Below, piece after piece: positions 23,586 through 31,954 of a DNA stretch of 64,000 bases. Under the pieces are notes generated by a model. That model had not been told where the DNA came from, searched no databases, and was given only the letters and a program-made list of their open reading frames with translations. Every line of letters starts with the position of its first letter. The first letter of the stretch is position 1. Made by a program: the position numbers and the translations under genes. The stretch is from CAZLIC01 sp964559535. GTDB taxonomy: Bacteria > Pseudomonadota > Alphaproteobacteria > Rhodobacterales > Rhodobacteraceae. Location: assembly GCA_964559535.1 (NCBI GenBank), contig CAZLIC010000016.1:1-64000 (forward strand), written 5' to 3'.

Positions 23586-24038
23586 ATGCTCAAAGGCATC
23601 GACCCCCGCCTGAACGCCGACGTCCTGCACGTGCTGCGTGCCATGGGCCACGGCGACGTGCTCATCCTCGCCGACACCAACTTCCCAAGTGACAGCGTCG
23701 CCCGAGCCACCGTCACCGGGCAACTCTTGCGGATGGACAACCTCACCGCGGCGCAGGCCGCGCAGGCCATCCTGTCGGTCTACCCGCTGGACACCTTCGT
23801 CGACGATTTCGCGGGCCGGATGGAGGTGGTGGGCAACCCTGCCGAGATCCCGCCCGTGCAACAGGAAGTTCAGGCCGAAATCGACGCCGCCGAAGGCCGC
23901 CCGCGCGCCATGATCGGCATCGAACGCTTCGCCTTCTACGACATGGCCCGCAAATCCTATGCCGTCATCCAGACGGGCGAGCGCCGCTTCTACGGCTGCT
24001 TCATGTTCCGCAAGGGCGTGATCCCGCCCGACGCCTGA
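23586..24038 (+). CDS. RbsD/FucU family sugar mutarotase, copy 2
   Basis: A 150-aa mutarotase paralogous to the one at 11892. It keeps VLRAMGHGDVLILADTNFP with the catalytic histidine, RFAFYDMARKSYA and YGCFMFRKGV. It starts 13 bases after the hydrolase gene behind an AGGAGCC, and ribokinase follows, the usual RbsD-RbsK arrangement. One mutarotase in each arm of a divergent locus suggests the two arms once served different sugars or anomers, or arose by duplication. Confidence 0.87.
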   Translation: MLKGIDPRLNADVLHVLRAMGHGDVLILADTNFPSDSVARATVTGQLLRMDNLTAAQAAQAILSVYPLDTFVDDFAGRMEVVGNPAEIPPVQQEVQAEIDAAEGRPRAMIGIERFAFYDMARKSYAVIQTGERRFYGCFMFRKGVIPPDA

Positions 24039-24067
24039 TCCCCCGGCGCCATCCGCAAGAGGAACCC

Positions 24068-24991
24068 ATGAAACCCATCGTCATCCTTGGCGTCTTCGTC
24101 GCCGACACCGCCTACCGCGCCGACCGCCAGCCGAAGATGGGCGAGACGATCCTTGGCCACAAGTTCGTGCTGGGGCCGGGCGGCAAGGGGTCGAACCAGG
24201 CGGTCGCCGCCGCCATGGCCGGGGGTGACACGCACATCGTCACGCGGCTGGGGGTGGACGACTTCGCCAAGCTCGCGCGCGACACCTGGGCGAAGGCGGG
24301 GGTGACGCCGCATGTGACGGATGACACCGAAAGCTACACCGGGGCGGCCTATATCTTCATCGAGGACGCCACCGGCAACAACGCCATCATCATCGCGCCG
24401 GGCGCCGCAGGCCGGATCAACCTGCAGGACATCGAGAAGAACGCCGCGCTGATCGGCGGGGCAGGGGTGTTCATCACTCAGCTTGAACAGCCGATCCCGG
24501 CCGCGAAACGCGCGCTGGAAATCGCCCGTGCGGGCGGCGCCATCACCATCCTGAACCCGGCCCCGGCCGCGCCGCTGTCGGACGACATCCTTGCGCTCTG
24601 CGACTACGTGACCCCGAACGAGACCGAGACGGAATCGCTGACCGGCCTGCCTGTCACGACCATCGCCGAGGCCGAGAAAGCCGCCGATGCGCTGCTGGCC
24701 CGTGGCGTGGGCGCCGTCGTCGTCACGCTGGGCGAAAAGGGCGCGCTTCTGCGCGAACGGGGCGGGCGGTCCACGCTGCAGCCGGTGTTCAAGGCCGGGC
24801 CGGTGGTGGAAACCACAGGGGCGGGCGATGCCTTCAACGGCGGCTTCGCCGTGGCGCTGGCGGAAGGCCGCGATCCGGTGGATGCCGTGCGTTTCGGCTG
24901 CGCCACCGCCTCGATCAGCGTCACCCGCCCCGGCACGGCGCCCTCGATGCCGTCGCGGGCCGAGATTGACGCGCTGATGTCACGCGGCTGA
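24068..24991 (+). CDS. rbsK: ribokinase (PfkB family)
   Basis: A 307-aa sugar kinase. PfkB signature 1 is GPGGKGSNQAVAAA (residues about 36-49), with the substrate-contacting N terminus before it. Signature 2 with the catalytic base is TTGAGDAFNGGFA (about 251-263). The length and both signatures match RbsK; it phosphorylates ribose or a related pentose at C5. It completes the inner chain: uptake, de-esterification, mutarotation, phosphorylation. The stop codon overlaps a probable LacI operator. Confidence 0.9.
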   Translation: MKPIVILGVFVADTAYRADRQPKMGETILGHKFVLGPGGKGSNQAVAAAMAGGDTHIVTRLGVDDFAKLARDTWAKAGVTPHVTDDTESYTGAAYIFIEDATGNNAIIIAPGAAGRINLQDIEKNAALIGGAGVFITQLEQPIPAAKRALEIARAGGAITILNPAPAAPLSDDILALCDYVTPNETETESLTGLPVTTIAEAEKAADALLARGVGAVVVTLGEKGALLRERGGRSTLQPVFKAGPVVETTGAGDAFNGGFAVALAEGRDPVDAVRFGCATASISVTRPGTAPSMPSRAEIDALMSRG

Positions 24992-25004
24992 TTGACGTAC
25001 CTCA
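24989..25004. promoter_or_regulatory. LacI-type operator before the regulator gene
   Basis: TGATTGAC|GTACCTCA has a central CG and a right half identical to the better half of the site at 26134-26149. It lies 35 bp before the lacI start, which suggests autoregulation. Confidence 0.5.
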
Positions 25005-25038
25005 CGCCGAACCCGATAAAGGCGGCGGGAGGAACGGC

Positions 25039-26085
25039 ATGGGCAGGCCCACGGTCATCGACATTGCGCGCGAGGCGGGGGTCAGTCTGGCCACGGTGGA
25101 CCGCGTGCTGAACGCCCGCCCCGGCGTGCGCGCAAAAACCGTGTCGGCGGTGAATGACGCCATTTCCCGGCTTGGCTATGTGCGCGACATGGCGGCCGCC
25201 AACCTGGCCCGCAGCCGGAGCTACCGCATGGCCGTGGTGCTGCCCGACAGCGACAGCCAGTTCGTGCAGACCCTGACCCGCGCCCTGTCCGACGCCGCCG
25301 CACAGGCCGCCGCGGCGCGCACCGAGACCCGTATCATGCGGTTTCCGGCCGAAGACATGCACGCGCTGGCGCAGATGCTGGCCGCCCTGCCCGAGGACAC
25401 CGCCGGGGTGGCCCTGATGGCCCCGGAAACGCCGGTGGTGCGCGATGCCGTCCGTGCCCTGCGCGCACGGGGAGTCCCTGTTGTCACAATGGTTTCCGAC
25501 CTTCCCGCCACCGACCGCGACCATTTTGTCGGCATCGATTCGCGCGCCGCGGGGCGCACGGCGGCGGTGCTGATGGGCCGCTTCCTGGGCCCGGCGCCCG
25601 CGCAGGTGCTGGTCCTCGCGCCCTCGATGCTGCTCCGCGACGCCATCGAACGCCGCCGCGGCTTTGACGAGGTGATGCAGGCGCAGTTTCCGCAGATCGA
25701 AGTGCTGCAAACGCTGGAAACCCATGGCCGCGCCGACAACCTGGCGCAGGTGGTGGCCGAGGCGCGGCGCCATGCCGCCGCCCTGCGCGGGATTTACCTG
25801 TTGGGTTCGGGCCACCGCGCCTTGCAGGCCGCCATTGCCGCGCAAGGCCTGCGCGGCCGGGTCACGGTCGTCGGGCACGAACTCACGCCGTTCACGCGCG
25901 ATTCGCTTCTGGTCGGCGACATGGCGGCGGTGGTCACGCAGAACCTGGGCCATCTGGCCCGTTCCGCCTTCCGCGTGCTGCGCGCCAAGGCCGACCGGGC
26001 GCCACTGGATGCCGGTCAAGAGGCGCTGCGCATCGAAATCGTCATCCGCGAGAACCTTCCGGCGGATGCCGAGACGGTGCAATAG
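25039..26085 (+). CDS. LacI-family transcriptional regulator
   Basis: A 348-aa repressor-type regulator. The N-terminal helix-turn-helix and hinge are textbook (TVIDIAREAGVSLATVDRVLNARPGV, then LARSRSYRM), followed by a periplasmic-binding-protein-like sensor domain of the RbsR/CelR type (residues 60-340). GGGAGGAAC precedes the ATG. It sits between the two ABC loci, and similar CG-centred palindromes lie before it and before the downstream operon, so it probably controls itself and the 26-33.6 kb operon, and perhaps the ribokinase operon. Confidence 0.92.
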   Translation: MGRPTVIDIAREAGVSLATVDRVLNARPGVRAKTVSAVNDAISRLGYVRDMAAANLARSRSYRMAVVLPDSDSQFVQTLTRALSDAAAQAAAARTETRIMRFPAEDMHALAQMLAALPEDTAGVALMAPETPVVRDAVRALRARGVPVVTMVSDLPATDRDHFVGIDSRAAGRTAAVLMGRFLGPAPAQVLVLAPSMLLRDAIERRRGFDEVMQAQFPQIEVLQTLETHGRADNLAQVVAEARRHAAALRGIYLLGSGHRALQAAIAAQGLRGRVTVVGHELTPFTRDSLLVGDMAAVVTQNLGHLARSAFRVLRAKADRAPLDAGQEALRIEIVIRENLPADAETVQ

Positions 26086-26133
26086 GCAGAATTTGCTGGC
26101 ATAAGTCCACTGACAAAAGGAACGGCAGAAATC

Positions 26134-26149
26134 TGAGGTACGCACCTCA
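26134..26149 (+). promoter_or_regulatory. LacI-type operator before the second ABC operon
   Basis: TGAGGTAC|GCACCTCA is a 16-bp palindrome (7 of 8 pairs) with the central CG typical of LacI-family sites, 100 bp upstream of the binding-protein gene. Confidence 0.65.
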
Positions 26150-26249
26150 TATTTTCCTTGCCCGACTCGCGCCCAGCGGCCTAGGATGCGCGTCAGGAAA
26201 GGGCCCGCGTGGTGGCGCGGGACACCGGTTTCCAAACGGGAGGATCACG

Positions 26250-27566
26250 ATGAAGGTCAAACATCTGGCCGCCACGGCGGCCATGGCCGTGGCGCTTGCG
26301 TCCACTGCATCTGCCGACGAACTCACCCTCTGCTGGGCCGCCTGGGACCCGGCGAACGCGCTGGTCGAACTCTCGAAGGACTTCGAGGCGCAGACCGGCA
26401 CCAAGATGAACTTCGAGTTCGTTCCCTGGCCCAACTTCGCCGACCGCATGCTGAACGAACTGAACTCGGGCGGCCAGCTGTGCGACCTGATGATCGGCGA
26501 CAGCCAATGGATCGGCGGCGCCGCCGAGAACGGCTGGTACGTCAAGCTGAACGAATTCTTCGATGCCAACGGCATCTCGATGGACGCGTTCGTTCCGGCC
26601 ACCGTCACCGGCTATTCCGAATGGCCGAAGAACACGCCCAACTACTGGTCGCTGCCCGCCTTCGGTGACGTGGTCGGCTGGACCTACCGCAAGGACTGGT
26701 TCGAGCGTCCGGAAATCGCCGCCGCCTTCAAGGAAAAGTACGGCCGCGACCTGACGGCGCCCGCCACCATGGCCGAACTGAAGGACATCGCCGAGTTCTT
26801 CCAGGGCCGTGAAATCGACGGCAAGAAGGTGTTCGGCGCCTCGCTCTACACCGAGCGTGGGTCCGAAGGCATCACCATGGGTGCCATGGACGTGCTGTAT
26901 TCCTTCGGGTTCAAATACGACAACCCCGACAAGCCCTACGACATGGAGGGCTTCGTGAACTCGGACGGCGCCGTGGCGGGCCTTGAGTTCTACAAGTCGC
27001 TCTACGATTGCTGCGTCGCGCCCGGCACCTCGAACACCTACATGGGCGAGGGGATTGACGCCTACAAGTCGGGCCAAGTCGCGCTGCAGATGAACTTTGC
27101 CTTCACCTGGCCGGGCTTCGAGGTTGACCCCAACGTGGGCGGCGGCAAGACCGGCTATCTGGTGAACCCCGCTGGCCCGGGCGGCGAGCGTTTCGCCCAG
27201 CTGGGCGGGCAGGGCATCAGCGTGGTGGCCAACACCGACAACATGGACGGCGCGCTGGCCTACATCAAATGGTTCGCGCAGAAGGACGTGCAGGAAAAGT
27301 GGTGGTCGGTCGGCGGCTTCTCGTGCCTGCGCGCGGTGGTCGAGGATCCGTCCTTTGCCACCAGCCAGCCCTATGCGCAGACCTTCCTCGACTCGATGGC
27401 CATCGTGAAGGACTTCTGGGCCGAACCCGCCTACGCCTCGCTGCTGCAGGCCTCGCAGGCCCGCATCCATGACTATGTGGTGGCCGGCAACGGCACCGCG
27501 AAAGAGGCGCTGGATGGCCTGATCGCCGACTGGACCGAAGTGTTCCAGGACGAAGGCAAGCTGTAG
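26250..27566 (+). CDS. sugar/polyol ABC transporter substrate-binding protein
   Basis: A 438-aa periplasmic binding protein, family 1. A Sec signal peptide (MKVKHLAATAAMAVALAS, cleavage near ASADE) precedes the mature start LTLCWAAWDPANALVELSKDF. Conserved core stretches include CDLMIGDSQW and GQVALQMNFAFTWPGF. GGGAGGATC precedes the ATG. It leads an operon with two permeases, a small membrane protein, two ATPases and a DhaK-type kinase. The kinase at its end suggests that the cargo is a polyol or ketose; the sequence alone does not name it. Confidence 0.92.
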   Translation: MKVKHLAATAAMAVALASTASADELTLCWAAWDPANALVELSKDFEAQTGTKMNFEFVPWPNFADRMLNELNSGGQLCDLMIGDSQWIGGAAENGWYVKLNEFFDANGISMDAFVPATVTGYSEWPKNTPNYWSLPAFGDVVGWTYRKDWFERPEIAAAFKEKYGRDLTAPATMAELKDIAEFFQGREIDGKKVFGASLYTERGSEGITMGAMDVLYSFGFKYDNPDKPYDMEGFVNSDGAVAGLEFYKSLYDCCVAPGTSNTYMGEGIDAYKSGQVALQMNFAFTWPGFEVDPNVGGGKTGYLVNPAGPGGERFAQLGGQGISVVANTDNMDGALAYIKWFAQKDVQEKWWSVGGFSCLRAVVEDPSFATSQPYAQTFLDSMAIVKDFWAEPAYASLLQASQARIHDYVVAGNGTAKEALDGLIADWTEVFQDEGKL

Positions 27567-27611
27567 TCCCGGCCGGGGCGGGGGAAACCCCGCCCCGTGC
27601 ACCCATGCCAT

Positions 27612-27662
27612 GGCGGGGTGAACCCCGCCCTACCCCCGGTGTAGGGCGGGGTTCACCCCGCC
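27612..27662. repeat. two opposed GTAGGGCGGGG repeats forming a 22-bp hairpin
   Basis: Copies B (27612-27633, minus) and C (27641-27662, plus) of the 22-bp repeat are perfect reverse complements with a 7-nt loop. The resulting long GC-rich hairpin lies between the binding-protein and permease genes. As with the malE-malF REP elements, it should stabilise the upstream message and favour excess binding protein. Confidence 0.85.
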
Positions 27663-27710
27663 GTTTTCCGCGTATGCTGCGCGGAAACCGATTCCGAAAG
27701 TGCGACCTTC

Positions 27711-28658
27711 ATGACCGACGCCCTCTCCACCCGCATGGCCCGCGCCACGCCGCCCACGGTCGCGCGCCGCATCCGCGGCCTGTCCGACCGGACCATCGCC
27801 TGGCTGTTTGTGGCGCCGTCGATCATCCTTCTGCTGGCGATCAACATCTTCCCGCTGATCTGGACGATCCGCCTGTCGTTCACCAATTTTGCCGCCAACA
27901 AGCCCAACGCCGAGGTCAAATGGGTCGGCCTGCGCAACTACCAGCGCATCCTGACCGACGCCGATACTTGGGCGAACATGCAGACAACCGCCCATTTCCT
28001 GATCTGGACCATCGTGTTCCAGGTGCTGATCGGCTTCACGCTGGCCTGGCTGATCAACCGCAAGTTCCGCGGCAACGACCTTGTCACCACGCTGATCGTG
28101 CTGCCGATGATGCTGTCGCCCGCCGTGGTGGGCAACTTCTGGACGTTCCTCTACCAGCCGCAGATCGGCCTTGTGAACTACGCCGTCGAGTTCCTCACCG
28201 GAATTCCGGCCGGAAGCTTCTCGATGCTGGGGCCGGGCGGCTGGGCACCCTGGTCCATCATCATTGTCGACACCTGGATGTGGACGCCCTTCGTGATGCT
28301 CATCTGCCTGGCCGGCCTGCGCTCGATCCCCGACTACATCTACGAAGCGGCCGAGGTGGACCGCGCCTCGAAATGGCGCCAGTTCTGGACCATCACCGTG
28401 CCCATGGCGCTGCCGTTCCTGATGCTGGCCGTGCTGTTCCGCGGCATCGAGAACTTCAAGATGTTCGACCTTGTGGTGCTGCTGACCGGCGGCGGCCCGG
28501 GCAACGAAACCCTGCTGGCCAGCATCGACCTGAAACGCGAAGCATTCGAGAAATGGCGCACCGGCTATGCCTCGGCTTACGCCATCATCCTCTTCGTCAC
28601 CGTCTTCGGCCTCGCCTCGATCTATGTGAAGGCCCTGAACAAGGTGAAGGAAAGATGA
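27711..28658 (+). CDS. sugar ABC transporter permease, MalF type
   Basis: A 315-aa CUT1 permease with six or more helices and a cytoplasmic N terminus. The EAA loop DYIYEAAEVDRASKWRQFWTI (near residue 215) docks to the ATPase. It follows the hairpin and overlaps the next permease by four bases (ATGA). The ribosome-binding site is weak, in line with lower permease than binding-protein output. Confidence 0.93.
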   Translation: MTDALSTRMARATPPTVARRIRGLSDRTIAWLFVAPSIILLLAINIFPLIWTIRLSFTNFAANKPNAEVKWVGLRNYQRILTDADTWANMQTTAHFLIWTIVFQVLIGFTLAWLINRKFRGNDLVTTLIVLPMMLSPAVVGNFWTFLYQPQIGLVNYAVEFLTGIPAGSFSMLGPGGWAPWSIIIVDTWMWTPFVMLICLAGLRSIPDYIYEAAEVDRASKWRQFWTITVPMALPFLMLAVLFRGIENFKMFDLVVLLTGGGPGNETLLASIDLKREAFEKWRTGYASAYAIILFVTVFGLASIYVKALNKVKER

Positions 28659-29599
28659 GCGCCTACTCCGTCACCGAACCCTCGCGCGCGTCCAAGCTGT
28701 TTGCCGGCGCGCTGGTCACGATCTACTGCATCATCACCCTCCTGCCGCTGGTCTGGATCATCTCCACCAGCTTCAAGACCGGCCCCGATTCCATCGCCTA
28801 CCCGCCCAAGGTGGTGTCGGAACTCTCGCTGCAGGGCTATGTGAACCTGTTTACCACCCAGACCCGCATCTCGCAGGAAGACTTCGCCGCCCTGCCGCCG
28901 CCCGAAACCTGGTACGACAAGATCGTGCGCGAACAGGGCACCGTCATCTCGGGCCCCTCGCGGTTCGGCGAACGCTTCCTGAACTCGGTCATCATCGGCT
29001 TCGGCTCGACCGCGCTGTCGATCTTTCTGGGCACGCTGGCGGCCTACGGCTTCTCGCGCTTCCGGGTGCCGCTGAAGGACGACCTTCTGTTCTTCATCCT
29101 GTCCACCCGGATGATGCCGCCCATCGCTGTCGCCATCCCGATCTACCTGATGTACCGCGAACTCGGCCTGTCGGACACGCACCTGGGCATGATCCTGCTC
29201 TACACGGCGGTCAATATGTCGCTGGCGGTCTGGCTGCTGAAAGGCTTCATCGACGAAATTCCGCGCGAATACGAGGAAGCTGCGCTGATCGATGGCTACA
29301 CGCGGTTCCAGGCCTTCCGCAAGGTCGTGCTGCCGCAGGCCGTCACCGGCATCGCCAGTACCGCGATCTTCTGCCTGATCTTCGCCTGGAACGAATACGC
29401 CTTCGCCGTGCTGCTCACCTCGGGCAACGCGCAGACGGCGCCGCCGTTCATTCCCACCATCCTTGCGGTCGGCGGTGGCATCGACTGGCCCGCCGTGGCT
29501 GCCGCCGCGACCCTGTTCCTGCTGCCGGTCATGGTGTTCACCATCTTCCTGCGGAAGCACCTCTTGCGCGGAATCACCTTCGGCGCGGTGCGGAAATGA
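28655..29599 (+). CDS. sugar ABC transporter permease, MalG type
   Basis: A 314-aa CUT1 permease, partner of the preceding one. EAA loop: YEEAALIDGYTRFQAFRKVV. A long periplasmic loop (residues about 55-100) before helix 2 is larger than usual for MalG. C terminus GITFGAVRK is typical of the family. The start is translationally coupled to the upstream permease through ATGA. Confidence 0.93.
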   Translation: MSAYSVTEPSRASKLFAGALVTIYCIITLLPLVWIISTSFKTGPDSIAYPPKVVSELSLQGYVNLFTTQTRISQEDFAALPPPETWYDKIVREQGTVISGPSRFGERFLNSVIIGFGSTALSIFLGTLAAYGFSRFRVPLKDDLLFFILSTRMMPPIAVAIPIYLMYRELGLSDTHLGMILLYTAVNMSLAVWLLKGFIDEIPREYEEAALIDGYTRFQAFRKVVLPQAVTGIASTAIFCLIFAWNEYAFAVLLTSGNAQTAPPFIPTILAVGGGIDWPAVAAAATLFLLPVMVFTIFLRKHLLRGITFGAVRK

Positions 29600-29666
29600 C
29601 GAACGGCGCTGTAGCTACGGAAGCACCACAGAAACCCTACGCACCGACCACGGAAAAGCGACACCC

Positions 29667-29855
29667 ATGAACGCCTTCCTCTCCGGCCTTCTCCACCTGC
29701 GCCGCGGCCCCTGGGAAATGCTGGCCACCTGCCTGATCGCGCTGGGCGTCATCATGCTGATGCAACCCTTCTTCCTCTGGGCTTTCACCTGGTCCTTTGT
29801 TGTCACACTTGTCGGCACGGTGATGTTCATCATCACCAGCCACTTCCCGGAGTAG
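29667..29855 (+). CDS. small membrane protein of the ABC operon
   Basis: A 62-aa protein with two hydrophobic segments (MLATCLIALGVIMLMQPFFL and FVVTLVGTVMFIITSHF), encoded between the permease and ATPase genes. Small two-helix proteins at this position are seen in several polyol/sugar CUT1 operons of Rhizobiales and Rhodobacterales; their role is unknown. The gene ends 4 bases before the next start. Too short for many gene finders, but position and composition support it. Confidence 0.7.
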   Translation: MNAFLSGLLHLRRGPWEMLATCLIALGVIMLMQPFFLWAFTWSFVVTLVGTVMFIITSHFPE

Positions 29856-29859
29856 CCCT

Positions 29860-30951
29860 GTGGCCGAGATCGTGATCCGCAACCTGCGGAAAGAATTCGG
29901 AAACTTTACGGCGGTGAAGGGATCGTCCTTCACCATCGCGGACGGCGAGTTCTTCATGCTGCTTGGTCCCTCGGGCTGCGGCAAGACCACCACGCTGCGC
30001 ATGATCGCCGGGCTGGAACTGCCGACCAGCGGCGAAATTCTGATTGACGGGGAAGAGGTCAGCCAGAAACCCGCATCACAGCGCGACATCGCTATGGTAT
30101 TCCAGATGTTCGCCCTCTACCCGCACCTCAACGTCCGCAAGAACATCTCGTATCCCCTTGTTTCCCAAGGTGTTCCCAAGGCACAGATCGCCGCCAAGGT
30201 GGCCGAGGTCGCCCGTATCCTGCGCATCGAGCACATGCTGGACAAGCCCGTGGGCGGCCTTTCGGGCGGCGACCGGCAAAGGGTGGCGCTGGGCCGCGCC
30301 ATCGTGCGCAACCCCAAGGCCTTCATGATGGACGAACCGCTGGGCGCGCTGGATGCCGAATTCCGCGAAACCATGGCCGAAGAACTGCGCGCCCTGCACG
30401 ACCGGATGCATGCGACCACTGTCTACGTCACCCATGACCAGCTGGAAGCGATGCAGATGGGCGACAAGATTGTGGTGATGAATCATGGGGTTGTGGAACA
30501 GTTCGGCACGCCGCAGGCGATCTATGACCACCCCGCCACCATGTTCGTGGCAGAATTCATCGGCTCGCCGCCGATGAACTTCCTGCGCTTCGACGGGGCC
30601 GCGGCGCCGGGCGACACGGCGGTGTCACTGGGCGTGCCGATCGCGCTTCCTGCCCTGCGGGAGGGCGCGAAGGGGGCTCTGGCGCTGGGTGTCCGGCCAG
30701 AACATGTGTCCTTTTCCGACGCCGACACCTACAGGGGCCGCGTTGAAGCCGTCGAATACCTTGGCACGACCCAGATCGTGACGCTCTCGACCCCGCACGG
30801 CATGGTGAAGGCGCGCACCTCCTCGGCGCTGCGCGTCAGCCCGGGCGAAACGCCGGGACTTGCCTTCAATTCCGAAACGCTCAGCCTGTTCGACGCCACC
30901 TCGGGGCGCGCCCTGCGCACGGCTGCCAACGAAAGCCTGATCGATGGCTGA
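29860..30951 (+). CDS. ABC transporter ATP-binding protein 1
   Basis: A 363-aa MalK-type ATPase starting with GTG. Walker A GPSGCGKTT, Q-loop VFQMFALYPH, signature LSGGDRQRVALGRAIV (GGD in place of the common GGQ), Walker B AFMMDEPLGALD, and switch YVTHDQLEAM. A TOBE regulatory domain follows. It overlaps the next ATPase gene by 8 bases. Two non-identical ATPases in one operon suggest a heterodimeric motor, as in the GlpS/GlpT glycerol transporter of Rhizobium. Confidence 0.92.
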   Translation: MAEIVIRNLRKEFGNFTAVKGSSFTIADGEFFMLLGPSGCGKTTTLRMIAGLELPTSGEILIDGEEVSQKPASQRDIAMVFQMFALYPHLNVRKNISYPLVSQGVPKAQIAAKVAEVARILRIEHMLDKPVGGLSGGDRQRVALGRAIVRNPKAFMMDEPLGALDAEFRETMAEELRALHDRMHATTVYVTHDQLEAMQMGDKIVVMNHGVVEQFGTPQAIYDHPATMFVAEFIGSPPMNFLRFDGAAAPGDTAVSLGVPIALPALREGAKGALALGVRPEHVSFSDADTYRGRVEAVEYLGTTQIVTLSTPHGMVKARTSSALRVSPGETPGLAFNSETLSLFDATSGRALRTAANESLIDG

Positions 30952-31954
30952 AGTTCGCCTTACAAGCCTTTGCAAGTCATACGGAAAGACGCGTGCGTTG
31001 CAGGGCGTGTCCATGACCGTTCCCGATGGCGCCTTTGTTGTGCTGCTGGGCCCCACAGGCGCAGGCAAGACCACCACGCTGCGCCTGATCGCCGGTCTCG
31101 ACCAACCGGACAGCGGTGATGTGTCCATCGACGGAACCTCGGTGAAGGGACTGACCCCGGCGCAGCGCGATGTGGCCATGGTGTTCCAGCAATACTCGCT
31201 TTATCCGCACATGACCGTGCGCGAGAATCTGGCCTTCCCCCTGCGTTCACCCGTCCTGAACCTGCCCCAAGACGAAATCACAAGGCAGATCAACGCGGTG
31301 GCAGAAGTCCTGCGGATTTCGCACAAGCTGGACAACAAGGCCACGCAGCTTTCCGGCGGCGAGATGCAGCGGGTGTCCATTGGCCGTGCGCTGGTGCGCA
31401 GCCCGCGCATCTATCTGATGGACGAGCCGCTCAGCAGCCTTGATGCCAAGCTGCGTGCCGACCTGCGGATCGAACTGAAGCGCATCCACAGCGAGTTGGG
31501 CGCGACGTTCCTGTACGTCACGCACGACCAGATCGAGGCAATGACAATGGCCACGCATGTCGGCGTGCTGGATGAAGGTCGCCTCGTACAGTTCGGAACA
31601 CCCAGGGAAATCTACGAAGCCCCGGTGTCGGTCTATGTGGCGGGCCGCCTGGGCCAGCCGCGCATCAACCTGCTTCCCGCCTCTGCCTTCGGCCCCGGCG
31701 CGCCGCCCCGCGCCACGCAGATCGGCCTGCGCCCCGAACACATCCGTCTGGGCGAGGGGCAGCCCGCCAAAGTCCAGCGGGTCGAACACCTGGGCGACCA
31801 GACCCGCCTGCATCTTGCCCTCGGTCCGCACCACCTCATCACGCTGGCCGATCCCCACACCCCGCTCGCCTCTGGCGACACAGTGAACATCCGGCCCTGG
31901 AACCCCCTGTGGTTCAGCGCCGACGGCAACCGCCTGCAGGAGCCATCTCCATGA
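30944..31954 (+). CDS. ABC transporter ATP-binding protein 2
   Basis: A 336-aa second ATPase. Walker A is GPTGAGKTT (Thr-Gly-Ala variant), signature LSGGEMQRVSIGRALV, Walker B IYLMDEPLSSLD, and switch YVTHDQIEAM. All catalytic elements are intact, so both ATPases should be active. The C-terminal TOBE domain is present. The stop overlaps the kinase start by four bases, so transport and kinase synthesis are coupled. Confidence 0.92.
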   Translation: MAEVRLTSLCKSYGKTRALQGVSMTVPDGAFVVLLGPTGAGKTTTLRLIAGLDQPDSGDVSIDGTSVKGLTPAQRDVAMVFQQYSLYPHMTVRENLAFPLRSPVLNLPQDEITRQINAVAEVLRISHKLDNKATQLSGGEMQRVSIGRALVRSPRIYLMDEPLSSLDAKLRADLRIELKRIHSELGATFLYVTHDQIEAMTMATHVGVLDEGRLVQFGTPREIYEAPVSVYVAGRLGQPRINLLPASAFGPGAPPRATQIGLRPEHIRLGEGQPAKVQRVEHLGDQTRLHLALGPHHLITLADPHTPLASGDTVNIRPWNPLWFSADGNRLQEPSP

